In this document: positions 53,265 to 63,058 of the stretch, one piece after another
How the letters are laid out: each line of letters starts with the position of its first letter
Position numbering within the stretch: the stretch's first letter is position 1
Assembly (NCBI GenBank): GCA_964598225.1
Contig: CAZRBG010000017.1
Location: forward strand, 22,095 to 86,094
Length of the DNA: 64,000 bases
Direction of reading: 5' to 3'
Origin: SG8-4 sp964598225
GTDB lineage: Bacteria > Planctomycetota > Phycisphaerae > Sedimentisphaerales > Anaerobacaceae
Position numbers and translations under genes: made by a program
The notes under the pieces: generated by a model
What the model was told of the DNA's origin: nothing
What the model saw: only the letters and a program-made list of their open reading frames with translations
Databases searched by the model: none

Positions 53265-53876
53265 TCAGCGTGCCGCGTTCTCCGGAAGGAGTCCCAACGA
53301 CTGCGAACCGCGCGGCAGGCGCTGGAATAACAGCTCCTCCGGCGGCGTTTCATTGGGATCCACGGTAAGTTTGTGATCGGGAAACTTCTTTGTATCGGCT
53401 ACGTACTCCGGAAAGCTGAACCGGCGAGCCCACCATGACCGGCTGTCGGGCGATACCGTGCCGAAAAATACATCCATTGTGCGCCCCCTTACAACACCCG
53501 CACCGAGTTCCACCCGGAAGCTCTCAATCGTTATTTCCACCGTCAACTCCCGCCTCTTGGGAGAATAGTGAACCGTCCACTGTCCCGCCTGGAAAACTCC
53601 CTTTCCGCCCATCTTCATCGGCACAACAGTTCTCTCTGCCGGCTGTAGGCGCACCCTGCCGAGACTGACGACAGCAGAGGATATCGTTCCATTCGGTTCT
53701 ATAACGAACTCCCAGCCGCCGCTATCGGCTTTCCACACACCGGCCAGATCCTTCGGGAATCGCTTGCCTCCGTCTACGACCACCTCGACCGCAGGCCGAT
53801 CATCGACAGGCTGAGGGCATCCGAGTATCAGACTAACGCTGAGAGCACAAAGCACCAGCACAACTAATCGTTTCAT
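53265..53876 (-). CDS. Predicted lipoprotein, unknown function
   Basis: 203 residues. Lipoprotein signal peptide VVLVLCALSVSLILGC with Cys20 as lipid-anchored residue. The mature part is beta-rich (LAGVWKADSGGWEFVIEPNGTIS; WTVHYSPKRRELTVEITIESF) and may be a small beta-barrel or lipocalin-like fold. The family is not recognised. It is convergent with the pseudopilin gene, eight bases away. Confidence 0.75.
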   Translation of the reverse strand: MKRLVVLVLCALSVSLILGCPQPVDDRPAVEVVVDGGKRFPKDLAGVWKADSGGWEFVIEPNGTISSAVVSLGRVRLQPAERTVVPMKMGGKGVFQAGQWTVHYSPKRRELTVEITIESFRVELGAGVVRGRTMDVFFGTVSPDSRSWWARRFSFPEYVADTKKFPDHKLTVDPNETPPEELLFQRLPRGSQSLGLLPENAAR

Positions 53877-54031
53877 GCGTTGATCCAGTGTCTATCAAGT
53901 ATTCGATTCAGGAGGTAAACGATACGTGAAGTTTAGGCAGCCCGGGCAGCGGGAGCAAGAAAAAAGAGGCAAGCCCGAAGACCTGCCTCTTTTGTTCGTT
54001 TGAATGTCATTTATCGTGGAATTCGGCGCGA

Positions 54032-54928
54032 TTACGGGCAATTCGGCGCCGGCCCGTTCGCGACCTGCCAGTTGGCGATCAGGATATCCAAATCATTGGT
54101 CGATACGCGGTACTGATCGTCACCCTGCGCCAAATGGTCGAAGTCGGCGCAAATCAGCGGAATGTCTCCGACCGTCTGGCCCTGAAGCTGCTCGAACGTC
54201 TTGTTCCAGGCAGCAATCAGAATATCGAGGTCGTTGGTCGATACCCAGAAATTGTTCGCGCCCTGAGCCGCACCGTCGGCGTCGCCGCGGCACTGTCTCG
54301 GGTTAATGCTCGACAGCCAGCAATCCGGCTGACCCACCGCCGTCCATTGCTGGGGCTGCGGACCCGTGTAGCCGACAGCCGCACCGCCGATCTGTATTTC
54401 CGTCGCTGCCGTAAGATCAACCGACGCTTCGGAAGCATCTTCAAGTACGACGTTGCCGCGAGTGGCGTTGGTGGTAACGGTAACCTTGCACGGCTCGCTG
54501 CACGTGATAACACAAAGCCTGCCCGACATAGGCGGAGCCTGAGTTTCGTAGAGCGAACCCATCTCGATGGTGATGCCGCTGGTTCCCAAGCCTCCGAGAG
54601 CACCCGGATCGTCGGCCGGAGCCACGGGATTGTAGGCGTCAACGCCCCAATCGCTGACTTCACCGGTGTCGGGATCGACGACGATATTTCGGCTGAAACT
54701 TGCCGGGAATATGCCGTAGCCGTTGTTGTCGCCGCGTGCAAAATCGCTGATAGCCTCGATCACTCCGGCGTCAACCGTAATATCCAGAGCGAAAGCCCTG
54801 GCCAGCTCTGTTCCGGAGTAGTCGATTGCGGCCTTGCCGTCGCCCAAGTCCGTTACGGAAATGGCGATCTCCGCCCAGGCCGGCGCCGCAAGAGCCACCA
54901 CCACAAGAGCAACAAATGTCTTTTTCAT
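54032..54928 (-). CDS. Exported protein with two dockerin-like repeats
   Basis: About 298 residues from the ATG at 54928, preceded by GGAAGGAG. Signal peptide (KKTFVALVVVALAAPAWA), an N-terminal cohesin-like beta domain (EIAISVTDLGDGKAAIDYSG), and two C-terminal dockerin-type repeats: CRGDADGAAQGANNFWVSTN followed by DLDILIAAWN, and ICADFDHLAQGDDQYRVSTN followed by DLDILIANWQ. Such proteins are abundant in Phycisphaerae and are probably cell-surface; the partner cohesin is not identified here. Confidence 0.85.
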   Translation of the reverse strand: MKKTFVALVVVALAAPAWAEIAISVTDLGDGKAAIDYSGTELARAFALDITVDAGVIEAISDFARGDNNGYGIFPASFSRNIVVDPDTGEVSDWGVDAYNPVAPADDPGALGGLGTSGITIEMGSLYETQAPPMSGRLCVITCSEPCKVTVTTNATRGNVVLEDASEASVDLTAATEIQIGGAAVGYTGPQPQQWTAVGQPDCWLSSINPRQCRGDADGAAQGANNFWVSTNDLDILIAAWNKTFEQLQGQTVGDIPLICADFDHLAQGDDQYRVSTNDLDILIANWQVANGPAPNCP

Positions 54929-55072
54929 TGCAAAAACTCCTTCCTTATCCTGTCTAACCACCCCGGCGGACACCCATTGCCGGCAGCGTTTGAAATTTCT
55001 TTCCCTGCTGTCTCCTTTCGCACCTCCCGACTTCAGAACTGCCCTTTACGGACGCACAGAGCCATCGGCGAG

Positions 55073-55330
55073 CTACATATTAATCGTAGCACAACGCGAG
55101 ACGAATTTCAAGAGAAAAATCCTAATCAGCCACAGATTCTCAAGCCACCGGGAGCAGGAAGCACGAATCAGACAATCGGCCACAATGAGCAGATCGGTGT
55201 CGCGGCTAAACTCGGCTGCGCCGTAGAACACGCACGCCTGGGCGCCCATCAGCCGGGCACGGACCTGGTGGCCGGCCATCGTAGAAAGGACTTTCCGTAT
55301 CCGGCTCGGCTCAGGGCAGGCTTCGCTCAC
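55073..55330 (-). pseudogene. Nucleotidyltransferase-like N-terminal remnant
   Basis: 85 codons. The centre, VRARLMGAQACVFYGAAEFSRDTDLLIVAD, is the conserved start of a nucleotidyltransferase-like family (GGQACVFYGAAEFSRDTDL type), but the homology stops there and the frame ends in unrelated residues. The first residues (SEACPEPSR) come from the dispersed ACPE repeat. It looks like a 5' fragment left after a deletion. Confidence 0.6.
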
Positions 55331-55435
55331 TACGTTTGCTTAGTGTCTGCCACCCTTAGTAAGCTACTTATCGTTATATTTCTTGTCAAGGAGAGTCAAT
55401 GTCTCTTTGATGGGCGTGTTATCGCCACCTTCGTT

Positions 55436-55534
55436 TTATTCCAAAGGAGGGAGAACACTTGTGATGGCGTACAACTGTAATTCCAATTCTTTCCTCCGGA
55501 ATTTCGTATAAGATGGATGATAGGTGACTTTCAC
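55436..55534 (-). pseudogene. Truncated RelE/ParE-like toxin remnant
   Basis: A 32-codon frame that starts at a GTG overlapping the antitoxin stop by three bases (KVTYHPSYTKF at the start, as in many RelE/ParE-family toxins) and stops at a TAA at 55436-55438, far too early for a toxin of about 90 residues. A frameshift or deletion has probably destroyed it. Confidence 0.5.
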
Positions 55535-55746
55535 TTGCCGCCGTGCAGGTTTAATCCATTAACAAGCGTATCCTGATCGATTTCCTTGACTACGCCGGAC
55601 TGAAGCTCATTTAGTCGATCCACGACGGCTTCATCGGAAACATCGTAGGTCGGCGTTTCGAGTCCGTGGAGAATATAGCTTGCCAGAGATGCTCGGTCTT
55701 CTTCCGGCAAGCTGTCAATCGTGTGTTTTAAGTCTCTTGATACCAT
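55531..55746 (-). CDS. Orphan antitoxin-like small protein
   Basis: 71 residues, acidic: VSRDLKHTIDSLPEEDRASLASYILHGLE resembles the first helices of addiction-module antitoxins of the putative addiction-module component type. It overlaps the broken toxin frame. It is probably a type II antitoxin left after decay of the toxin. Confidence 0.55.
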   Translation of the reverse strand: MVSRDLKHTIDSLPEEDRASLASYILHGLETPTYDVSDEAVVDRLNELQSGVVKEIDQDTLVNGLNLHGGK

Positions 55747-55790
55747 TATTGTGATGTACCTGAAATGAGCAATTTTCTCAAATGCTTTAT

Positions 55791-56017
55791 TATCGTCCCA
55801 AAAGTTGCGGGCAAAATAGGTTTTATGGATTTATCGCGTTACAGGCTCCAGCATGTTGTGGTATCGATTATGCTGGAGCCTGTAATGCGATAAATCCACT
55901 GGTGCCGGAAGACTTTGTGGCAACAATTGCTATTGAGCATACACTACCTGTCAGCGAAGAATATAAGACCTTTTTATTGAGAATTCATATAAGATATCCC
56001 CAAACTTTGGGACGATA
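55791..56017 (+). mobile_element. MITE-like palindromic element with short loop (copy D)
   Basis: 227 bp. Inverted ends TATCGTCCCAAAAGTTGC (left) and CCCCAAACTTTGGGACGATA (right, 55998-56017). Inner arms 55828-55855 and 55871-55898 match at 27 of 28 positions, with only a 15-base loop. Sequence right of the hairpin (CTATTGAGCAT, CTGTCAGCGAAGAATATAAG, ACCTTTTTATTGAGAATTC) is almost identical to copy C. The flanks TTATTATCGTCCC and GATACCAAT are also shared with copy C. Confidence 0.8.
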
Positions 56018-56033
56018 CCAATGTTTTTAGAGG

Positions 56034-56180
56034 CTCTAACAAAACCGAACCGAGAACATAAGGAGCCGCTCCGCGAGGCTATTTTAATAGGTCCCTCGGC
56101 TTCGCTCGGGATGACGGTAGAGTTGTGCTCGAGATGACGGTAGGGCTGTGCTCGGAATGGCACGTTGGGTTTTGTTAGAG
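56034..56180. repeat. Inverted-repeat unit next to copy D
   Basis: CTCTAACAAAACC (56034-56046) and GGTTTTGTTAGAG (56168-56180) are a perfect 13-bp inverted pair around about 120 bp. The inside has a repeated phrase GATGACGGTAG and the dispersed CCCTCGGCTTCGCTCGGG repeat. It begins 17 bases after copy D. Confidence 0.7.
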
Positions 56181-56248
56181 TGCTTTAGTTGACAACGGGG
56201 CAGTCATCTTGTGGCGGAATGGAATCGCCAAGACGAGCCGGTCGCGGG

Positions 56249-57289
56249 CTATTTTTCGGGGGCAGTTAGGCTGGTGTCCTGGTGTTTGTTGGCGCCTATG
56301 AGGCGGAAGAATTTTTCTCGGAGGGTCTTTTCCATTTCGGCCAGCTTTGTGCGGCCGGTGTGCTCTACGGGCACCTGTCCGCCGGCGTAGGACTGGTGGC
56401 CGCCGCCGGTTCCTTTTCTGCCGACGAGTTTCCTGACCATCTCGCCCGCCTTGCCGCCCTTTTCCGACGAGCGCACCGAAATCATCATCTTGCCGTCATA
56501 CAGGCCCATGCTCATTGTCCATGTAGTGGTGTCCTCGCGCAAGAGCAGGTCGGCCACCTCGCCGATCATGTCGGGGTTTTCGATCTTGCCCAGCGACGTC
56601 ACAATGGCGTTGCCGCAGGTTCGTGCGTTTTTCAGCGCCTCGGCCAGCAACCGGAAGTACTCTCTCGGCACGCTGCCTCGCTGAATCTCGCTTAGCATTC
56701 GCTTATTCGACATCGGATAAAGCCATTCGATAGCCTTTTCGTCGGCCTGGATAGATTCTCTGCCGAGGTCCTGGGTATCGGAGCGAATCCCGTAAAGCAA
56801 CGCCGTAGCCAGGGGCATCTCCGGGATGATTCCGGCCTGGTTGAGATACTCCGACATTATAGTGGAAGTGGAGCCGTAGTTTCTGCGAATATCGAGCAGT
56901 TGCGCCCTCCTGCTCTCGGACCGGCACGGGTGGTGATCGATGATTATATCCGGCGCCACAATCTCGGGCAGCGAGTTGTTGCCGGTGCCCGGCTGGGTAT
57001 CGACCATTGCAACCAAGTCGAATTTGGAAAAATCTATATTTTCTACCCGCAGCAGATTGATGCTCAGATATTTCACCAGGGCCCTGTTCTCGCCGCGTCC
57101 GACTGTTCCGCTGTGTGCTATCGAACACTGTACGGAAGCAATTTTGTTCGCCAGCCTGCGCAGAGCCACCGCCGCGGCAATTGCGTCCGGATCGGGATTG
57201 TCCTGCATAATGACAAGCAGGTTTGTGGCTCCCGACAGAAATTGCCTGAGTTTTTCGATCCTTTCCTTAGTTTTGGCAGTCGCCCTCAT
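56249..57289 (-). CDS. DHH-family phosphoesterase (NrnA-like)
   Basis: 346 residues. DHH motifs: DNPDPDAIAAAVAL (metal site), VAMVDTQPGTG, IIIDHHPCR (the DHH itself), and the DHHA1 domain motif GRKGTGGGHQSYAG at the end. This type acts as an oligoribonuclease/3'-phosphoadenosine phosphatase, clearing very short RNAs. It opposes the rodA gene in orientation. Confidence 0.9.
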   Translation of the reverse strand: MRATAKTKERIEKLRQFLSGATNLLVIMQDNPDPDAIAAAVALRRLANKIASVQCSIAHSGTVGRGENRALVKYLSINLLRVENIDFSKFDLVAMVDTQPGTGNNSLPEIVAPDIIIDHHPCRSESRRAQLLDIRRNYGSTSTIMSEYLNQAGIIPEMPLATALLYGIRSDTQDLGRESIQADEKAIEWLYPMSNKRMLSEIQRGSVPREYFRLLAEALKNARTCGNAIVTSLGKIENPDMIGEVADLLLREDTTTWTMSMGLYDGKMMISVRSSEKGGKAGEMVRKLVGRKGTGGGHQSYAGGQVPVEHTGRTKLAEMEKTLREKFFRLIGANKHQDTSLTAPEK

Positions 57290-57523
57290 TTGTTCCGCTT
57301 ATTATAATCAAACAAAGTATAGTCTCATTTCCATACCCACACAGCAACCGAAACGTTCGCCGTTCCAACCGACACATTATACGCCTTCTAAGGCGCCAAG
57401 TACACCGTGAGCAGAAATATTCGAGAAATATCAATCTTTCTCCATGAAAATCGGCAGGTGCGATCAATTATCAGTTTGCCTTGAGTATGGCAATTTGGCC
57501 GGCTGTGTGTTAATGTCTGCGTT

Positions 57524-58786
57524 ATGTACAACTTTCTGCAAGGACGCCTGTTAGCTGTCAGGATCATCATGCTGGTCGCGGCCGCGATGCTGATCGGCAT
57601 CGGGATAGCTACTATCTATTCGGTCGGGCACCCGGCCGAGCGCAGCCCGGCTTTTCAAACCGAAGAATTGGCCGCCTATTGGAAGAAACAGGTCGTGTTC
57701 GTCCTGATGGGATTCATCGGCTTGGTCATCGTCAACCTCATCAATTACCGCTGGTGGGGAAGGGCAAGCTACTGGATTCTCGGCATCGTGCTGGTTCTGC
57801 TGGCGCTGCTTCTGGTGAGTAAATATGTGGTCACCCTGCCGTTTGCCAAACCAAAAGTCGGCACATACCGCTGGATATGGATCGAAGGCGGCATCGGCGG
57901 CATCACGCTGCCGTCGCTTCAGCCTTCGGAGTTCTGCAAAGTGGCGTATATCATGGCCCTGGCGTGGTATCTCAGGTTCCGCAGCAATTACAGCAGTTTC
58001 AAGGCGCTAATAGGCCCCTTCGCACTGGCGCTTTTGCCGGTGGTCCTGATTCTGCCCGAGCCGGACCTGGGAACGGTAATGCTGATGATGCCGATACTGT
58101 TTATTATGCTCTTCGTAGCCGGGGCGAAGGTCAAACACCTGCTGCTGATAATCCTGATGGCGATTCTCGTCAGTCCGCTGCTGTGGTTCAGGATGCGGCC
58201 CTATCAGCGGATAAGAATCAGCAGCGTTCTGCTGCAAAGCGAGTGGGTCCGAGAGAAGGCCGAGCAGCACCCGACGCTGGGCCAGATTCTGGTCGGCACG
58301 GAATTCAGCACCCGGAAATGGAAGAACGACTGGGGCTACCACCTGATCCGCTCGAAATACGCTATCGCCTCGGGTGGGACCGATAACGCCACAGGCTACG
58401 GCTTCAGACAGGGGCCGTTTATAAAGTACGGATTTCTGGACCACCGGCACAACGATTTCATATTCGCAGTTATTGCCCATCAGTGGGGCTTCTGGGGCTG
58501 CCTGGGGCTGCTGGCGCTGTATGTCATTATCGTTAGCTGCGGGCTGGAAATCGCCGCCAACAACACCGATCCTTTCGGCAGGTTGTTTGCGACCGGGCTG
58601 GTAACGCTGTTCGTGGTCGAGGTCCTGATCAACGTCGGCATGACAGTCGGGCTTATGCCAATTACGGGATTGACTCTGCCGTTAGTGAGCTACGGCGGAT
58701 CGAGCCTGCTGGTCAGTATGGTGTCGATAGGATTGCTTAACAATATAGGACGAAGCAGGCCTTTCAGCGTCGCACCAAAGAAGTAG
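57524..58786 (+). CDS. SEDS peptidoglycan polymerase RodA/FtsW
   Basis: 420 residues, about ten membrane segments. SEDS signatures: YNFLQGRLLAVRIIML at the start, QPSEFCKVAYIMALAWYL, LPEPDLGTVMLMMPI, and the C-terminal GLTLPLVSYGGSSLL (the most conserved motif of FtsW/RodA). It polymerises glycan strands with a class B PBP partner; ftsI at 23-25 kb is a candidate. I cannot decide between RodA and FtsW. Confidence 0.9.
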   Translation: MYNFLQGRLLAVRIIMLVAAAMLIGIGIATIYSVGHPAERSPAFQTEELAAYWKKQVVFVLMGFIGLVIVNLINYRWWGRASYWILGIVLVLLALLLVSKYVVTLPFAKPKVGTYRWIWIEGGIGGITLPSLQPSEFCKVAYIMALAWYLRFRSNYSSFKALIGPFALALLPVVLILPEPDLGTVMLMMPILFIMLFVAGAKVKHLLLIILMAILVSPLLWFRMRPYQRIRISSVLLQSEWVREKAEQHPTLGQILVGTEFSTRKWKNDWGYHLIRSKYAIASGGTDNATGYGFRQGPFIKYGFLDHRHNDFIFAVIAHQWGFWGCLGLLALYVIIVSCGLEIAANNTDPFGRLFATGLVTLFVVEVLINVGMTVGLMPITGLTLPLVSYGGSSLLVSMVSIGLLNNIGRSRPFSVAPKK

Positions 58787-58843
58787 TACGTAATCCTTAA
58801 TCCGTCAACTTCGGCCGGCAATTCACCCGATATTAGTGATGGA

Positions 58844-60391
58844 ATGATAAAAGGCTTTCGACAAATCGCCGGTCTTACTATTGTTAGCCGCATTTTCGGC
58901 ATGGTGCGGGACATGACGTTCGCCCATTTCTTGGGGGCCGACTGGCTGATGACCGCCTGGACGATGGGTTTTAAGGTACCCAATCTCTCACGCAGGCTTT
59001 TCGGCGAGGGAGCGGCCTCAGCGTCTTTTATACCCGTTTACAGCCAAAAGCTGCATACCGATACCGAAAAGGCCAGGCAGTTGGCCAATACCGTGGTGAC
59101 TGTAATAGTCGTAATTCTCGCGGCTGTCGTACTTGTTGGCGAAGCGGCGGTGTGGAGCTACTACAGCTTCTTCGAGACCAGAACCGGGCCCAGGCTTGGC
59201 CTGCTTCTGTCCGGGATCATGATGCCGTACATGCTATTCGTCTGCACAGTAGCGATTCTGGCCGGTATTCTTAATGTTCACAAGCATTTCGCCGCACCGG
59301 CAGCGGCACCGATAGTTCTTAATATAGTCCTCATATCGAGCCTTATGCTGACAGGCTGGGCGTTCCGGATCGAACCTCAGAAGCAGGTGATATATATCGC
59401 TGTAGCAGTCCTGATCGCAGGAATTGCACAGCTTGCAATTCAGATTCCACCGCTCCGCGCCAAAGGAGTGTCAATGAGACCGGCGTGGAAAGTACGCTCC
59501 GAAGGTTTCAGAAGGATCATCTTTTTGATGATTCCTATGATAATGGGAATGGCTGTGACGCAAATAAACACGCTGCTGGACGATATTATCGCACTGTGTT
59601 TCATGAACGAGCGGGGCGAGCCGCTTAGTTACGGCGCTCCATCCTACCTGTACTACGCACAGAGACTATACCAGTTTCCGTTGGGAGTGCTCGGAATCTC
59701 CCTTGCGACGGCGATATTTCCGGTAATGAGCCGGGACGCCGCGAAAAAGGACTTTGCCGCTCTGACCAAAACCATAGGTCGGGGAATCCGCACCGCTGTC
59801 TTTGTAGCAGTCCCGGCAACGGCGGGGATATTTCTCGTAGCTCGGCCGCTGGTATCAGCCGTCTTCCAGCACGGGGAATTCAAAAGCGACGACACACCGA
59901 TAGTGGCCTGGACGCTGTCATTCTACGCCGTGGGCTTGTGCGGCTACTTTTTGCAGCAAATTACCACGCGGGCGTTCTACTCGATGCAGGACTCTAAATT
60001 GCCTTTAATAAGTGCTTTATGTGCGGTCGCGGCCAATATTCCACTGAACCTCAGTCTTATCTGGTTTTTGGGGCCAGGCGGGCTGGCTGCCGCGACGGCG
60101 TTGTGCTCGTACCTCCAGGTCGCGATCCTTGCCACCGTTCTGAGGAAAAAATTAGGTAATTCCATACTACAGGATTTGCCGATTACGTTACTTAAAACCC
60201 TCGCGGCAACAGTCTTTATGTACGCAGCCGGGACTGTCATCATGATCGTGATGAAAAGATTACCGGCAGAAAAACTGTTCGACATCCTGCGACTCGCGGT
60301 AGTTGTGCCGACGGCGGCAGCGGCATACGTGCTGGCGGCTAAAGTCCTGCGCATCGAGGCACTCTCGGTTCTAACCGGAAGGCGTAGCTGA
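58844..60391 (+). CDS. murJ: Lipid II flippase MurJ
   Basis: 515 residues with about 14 membrane helices. MurJ features: GLTIVSRIFGMVRDMTFAHF, FKVPNLSRRLFGEGAASASF, IPVYSQKLHT, and GAPSYLYYAQRLYQFPLGVLG with ISLATAIFPVMSR. It moves lipid II across the membrane. It follows rodA with a 57-bp gap, so the two cell-wall genes are likely co-transcribed. Confidence 0.93.
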   Translation: MIKGFRQIAGLTIVSRIFGMVRDMTFAHFLGADWLMTAWTMGFKVPNLSRRLFGEGAASASFIPVYSQKLHTDTEKARQLANTVVTVIVVILAAVVLVGEAAVWSYYSFFETRTGPRLGLLLSGIMMPYMLFVCTVAILAGILNVHKHFAAPAAAPIVLNIVLISSLMLTGWAFRIEPQKQVIYIAVAVLIAGIAQLAIQIPPLRAKGVSMRPAWKVRSEGFRRIIFLMIPMIMGMAVTQINTLLDDIIALCFMNERGEPLSYGAPSYLYYAQRLYQFPLGVLGISLATAIFPVMSRDAAKKDFAALTKTIGRGIRTAVFVAVPATAGIFLVARPLVSAVFQHGEFKSDDTPIVAWTLSFYAVGLCGYFLQQITTRAFYSMQDSKLPLISALCAVAANIPLNLSLIWFLGPGGLAAATALCSYLQVAILATVLRKKLGNSILQDLPITLLKTLAATVFMYAAGTVIMIVMKRLPAEKLFDILRLAVVVPTAAAAYVLAAKVLRIEALSVLTGRRS

Positions 60392-60562
60392 GCCATGTAA
60401 CGGCATGCTTTCGATTCGACGTCGCTTGACTTTGGCAAGCTGGGTGATATAGAATCGAATGCTCGAACTTATCGTTAGCAGCCGCGGCAGAGAATAGATA
60501 GGTGGGTGTTTGAGAGCTGTTGACGCAAATTACGGGTCTTTGAACTCATAGGGCACAAGTAA

Positions 60563-62998
60563 ATGTGTTTAAGAACTTATTTACTGGTGATTTCGGCACT
60601 TTCGATGTGGCTTTCGTCGGCGCACGCCCAAAGACCGTCTTCAGAAAACCGGCCGGGATCGGCTCGTTCGGCAGGTTCGGTGACTGATTCGGGGCAGTTA
60701 TCTTCGGCCTCAGTTAGCCGAAAGTTCTACCAGCTTGCCTGCGAGCTGGCAGGCAACCGGGACATTACCGGGCCCGGGCGGGAGCAGGCGATGGTATTTC
60801 TGACCGCCGCGATGAAGCTCGACGGTGAAAATAAAGGAGCGCAATCTTTGCTCATCGAGCTTGCCTGTCGCGATCCTCAGCGGGACCGTTCGAAACTTGT
60901 GTACGACTTGCTTGTGGATTACGCGGATGAATCCGCCGACCTTGCAGTTGCCGAAAAGGCAATCGCGTATTTACTTGAACGAAAGAATACCCGCGAGCAG
61001 CGCGAGAATGTCCTCGATCGGCTATCAGTCGATCTGGGCGAGAGCAACTCCGTTCTGTATTCTCGAATTGCAACCATGCTCGGCTCGTTGAAAGCGGAAA
61101 AAACCGATACTGAAGCGGCGGAGTTCTACTTTCTTCAGGCTTACAAAGCCAACAGATATAACCGCGAGGCTTTTCAAGGACTCGGTAATGTCGCGCCGGA
61201 ACAGATCACTCCGGCGGTTTCACTCGAACGCTTTAGGTTGGCGCTGCGAGAGGATCCTTCGGACATCGAAGCTGCGATTGCATTTGCCTCGCGTGCCGAA
61301 AGTCTCCAACTCTACGAAATCGCAGCAGCGGGTTACGGGTACGGCGCCGAGCTGTTTCGGTATCTGTACGAGTCCGAGCCAATCCCGGCCAGGATCTACC
61401 TTCCCTGGGCATTGAGCAACTACAATACAAGTTCCGGCCAGAGCAAGGTCCTTCACATTGCCCGGCGCATCCGGCAGGAAAGCGGTTTCGACCTGCGCCT
61501 CGAGGCCATTGCCGGCAAGGCAGCAGTCAAAATAGGCGACATGGAGCTGGCGACTAAAATTTTCCAGAGCGCCGAGCAAAAAGCTAAACAGTTGATAGCG
61601 TCGAGTGATTCGCCCGCCGGAACAGCCGGCGCAGAAACATCAAACGCAGGCGATACGCGACAAAATTATCTCGAGCAGCTTGCCTGGTTCTACTGCTTCG
61701 CATTGCCTATCCCCGGCAAAGCTGTGCCGCCCGCCAATGAGGCTTGGTCGAATAATCCCGATGCGCCGGCAGCCAGATCGTTGCTGGCTTATGCACTGGC
61801 CGTAAACGGCGATACGGAATTTGCGCGTCCTCTTGTCAGCAACAACCTCCACGAGCGCAATCAGATCGCAGGATTGGCACTGGCGATTATCCAATTAGCC
61901 GAAGGCAAAAAGCAGCAGGCGATAGAGACTTTGAAAGCCGCCATAGCCAGAGATCCCGGCTCTTTCGCCGCCGAGCGTGCCAAACAGTTGCTAAACGAGC
62001 AGGGCGGGAAATACGCCCCGCCCGTAGACCCGAATGCGGTTCTCGCCTCTTTGAGAGATGCTTTCGGATCGAGTCTCGCCCCTGTTTTCACGCCGCCGGA
62101 GAAGATAATATCGGCCCGGCTCGATCTTCGGGGAAACAGCTTTTCCTACGGCACCGATTTCAGCGGTGTTGTGACCATAACGAATAACTCCGCCGAGCCA
62201 TTTGTGATCAGCGATCGGGGATTATTCAGAGGCAACATCAGGGTCGATGCGGAGGTTACCGGCGATCTCAACCAAAAAATTCCGAAACTGGTGATTACCA
62301 GCAAGCGGCCGGCTTTCATCGTCGAAACTTCGAGTAACGTTCGGATCCCGATCAATCTCAAGACCGGCCGGCTCAGAGACACACTGATTAGACATCCCCA
62401 GGCGTCCGTGGACGTCGAGTTTGCCCTGTATCTCGACCCTGTGGTTAGCGAGAGCGGCAAGGTCGCCAACAGGCTTACTTACGTCGAGCCGGTCCGAACT
62501 CGAATACGGCGCCCGGGCGTTAAACTAACTGTCAGGTATCTGACAGATCGCTTCGATTTGATCTCCACGAATCGCACTGAAGAAAAAATCGAGACGGCCC
62601 GGCTCTTCACGGGGCTATTGAAGGAGCAGCAGGAATACAGAAACGACAGAATACCCTACACTATTATGTATGCCGACTGGGTAACGCCGAAGCTGAGAGA
62701 TGCGTTGCTGAAAGAACCCGGATTGCTTCATAATCCGGCTCCGACCGGGTGGGTCGTTCAGGTCCATACCATGTCTTATATGCTCTCACTGGACCTTGAT
62801 TATGAGCTTACAACCGCCGCGGCGAAGAACCTGAACGACACGAAATGGCCGGTCCGAATGATGGCGGTGTACCTGCTGGCCCGGAACTCGAAAAGCAGCT
62901 TCGGCAAGGTTTTGGAATCTATTGCACAAAACGACCTGAGCAAACCGGTTCGCGATATGGCGCTTGCTCTCCTGGATGCACCAGCCGCGGGAAGGTGA
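60563..62998 (+). CDS. Large exported TPR-rich protein
   Basis: 811 residues. Signal peptide (TYLLVISALSMWLSSAHAQ), many helical repeat units of TPR type (EFYFLQAYKANRYNREAFQGLGNVAP; AALAKRLLNEQG-type turns; LALAIIQLAEGKKQQAIETLKAAIARDP), and a C-terminal mixed region including HEAT-like WPVRMMAVYLLARNSKSSFG. No enzyme motif is seen. It is probably a periplasmic scaffold or a membrane-associated protein; role unknown. Confidence 0.7.
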   Translation: MCLRTYLLVISALSMWLSSAHAQRPSSENRPGSARSAGSVTDSGQLSSASVSRKFYQLACELAGNRDITGPGREQAMVFLTAAMKLDGENKGAQSLLIELACRDPQRDRSKLVYDLLVDYADESADLAVAEKAIAYLLERKNTREQRENVLDRLSVDLGESNSVLYSRIATMLGSLKAEKTDTEAAEFYFLQAYKANRYNREAFQGLGNVAPEQITPAVSLERFRLALREDPSDIEAAIAFASRAESLQLYEIAAAGYGYGAELFRYLYESEPIPARIYLPWALSNYNTSSGQSKVLHIARRIRQESGFDLRLEAIAGKAAVKIGDMELATKIFQSAEQKAKQLIASSDSPAGTAGAETSNAGDTRQNYLEQLAWFYCFALPIPGKAVPPANEAWSNNPDAPAARSLLAYALAVNGDTEFARPLVSNNLHERNQIAGLALAIIQLAEGKKQQAIETLKAAIARDPGSFAAERAKQLLNEQGGKYAPPVDPNAVLASLRDAFGSSLAPVFTPPEKIISARLDLRGNSFSYGTDFSGVVTITNNSAEPFVISDRGLFRGNIRVDAEVTGDLNQKIPKLVITSKRPAFIVETSSNVRIPINLKTGRLRDTLIRHPQASVDVEFALYLDPVVSESGKVANRLTYVEPVRTRIRRPGVKLTVRYLTDRFDLISTNRTEEKIETARLFTGLLKEQQEYRNDRIPYTIMYADWVTPKLRDALLKEPGLLHNPAPTGWVVQVHTMSYMLSLDLDYELTTAAAKNLNDTKWPVRMMAVYLLARNSKSSFGKVLESIAQNDLSKPVRDMALALLDAPAAGR

Positions 62999-63058
62999 TC
63001 GGGACGGCAGAAACTGCGGGCATTGGGTAAAACGCAATTTTCAATCGGTGTAACGGAA

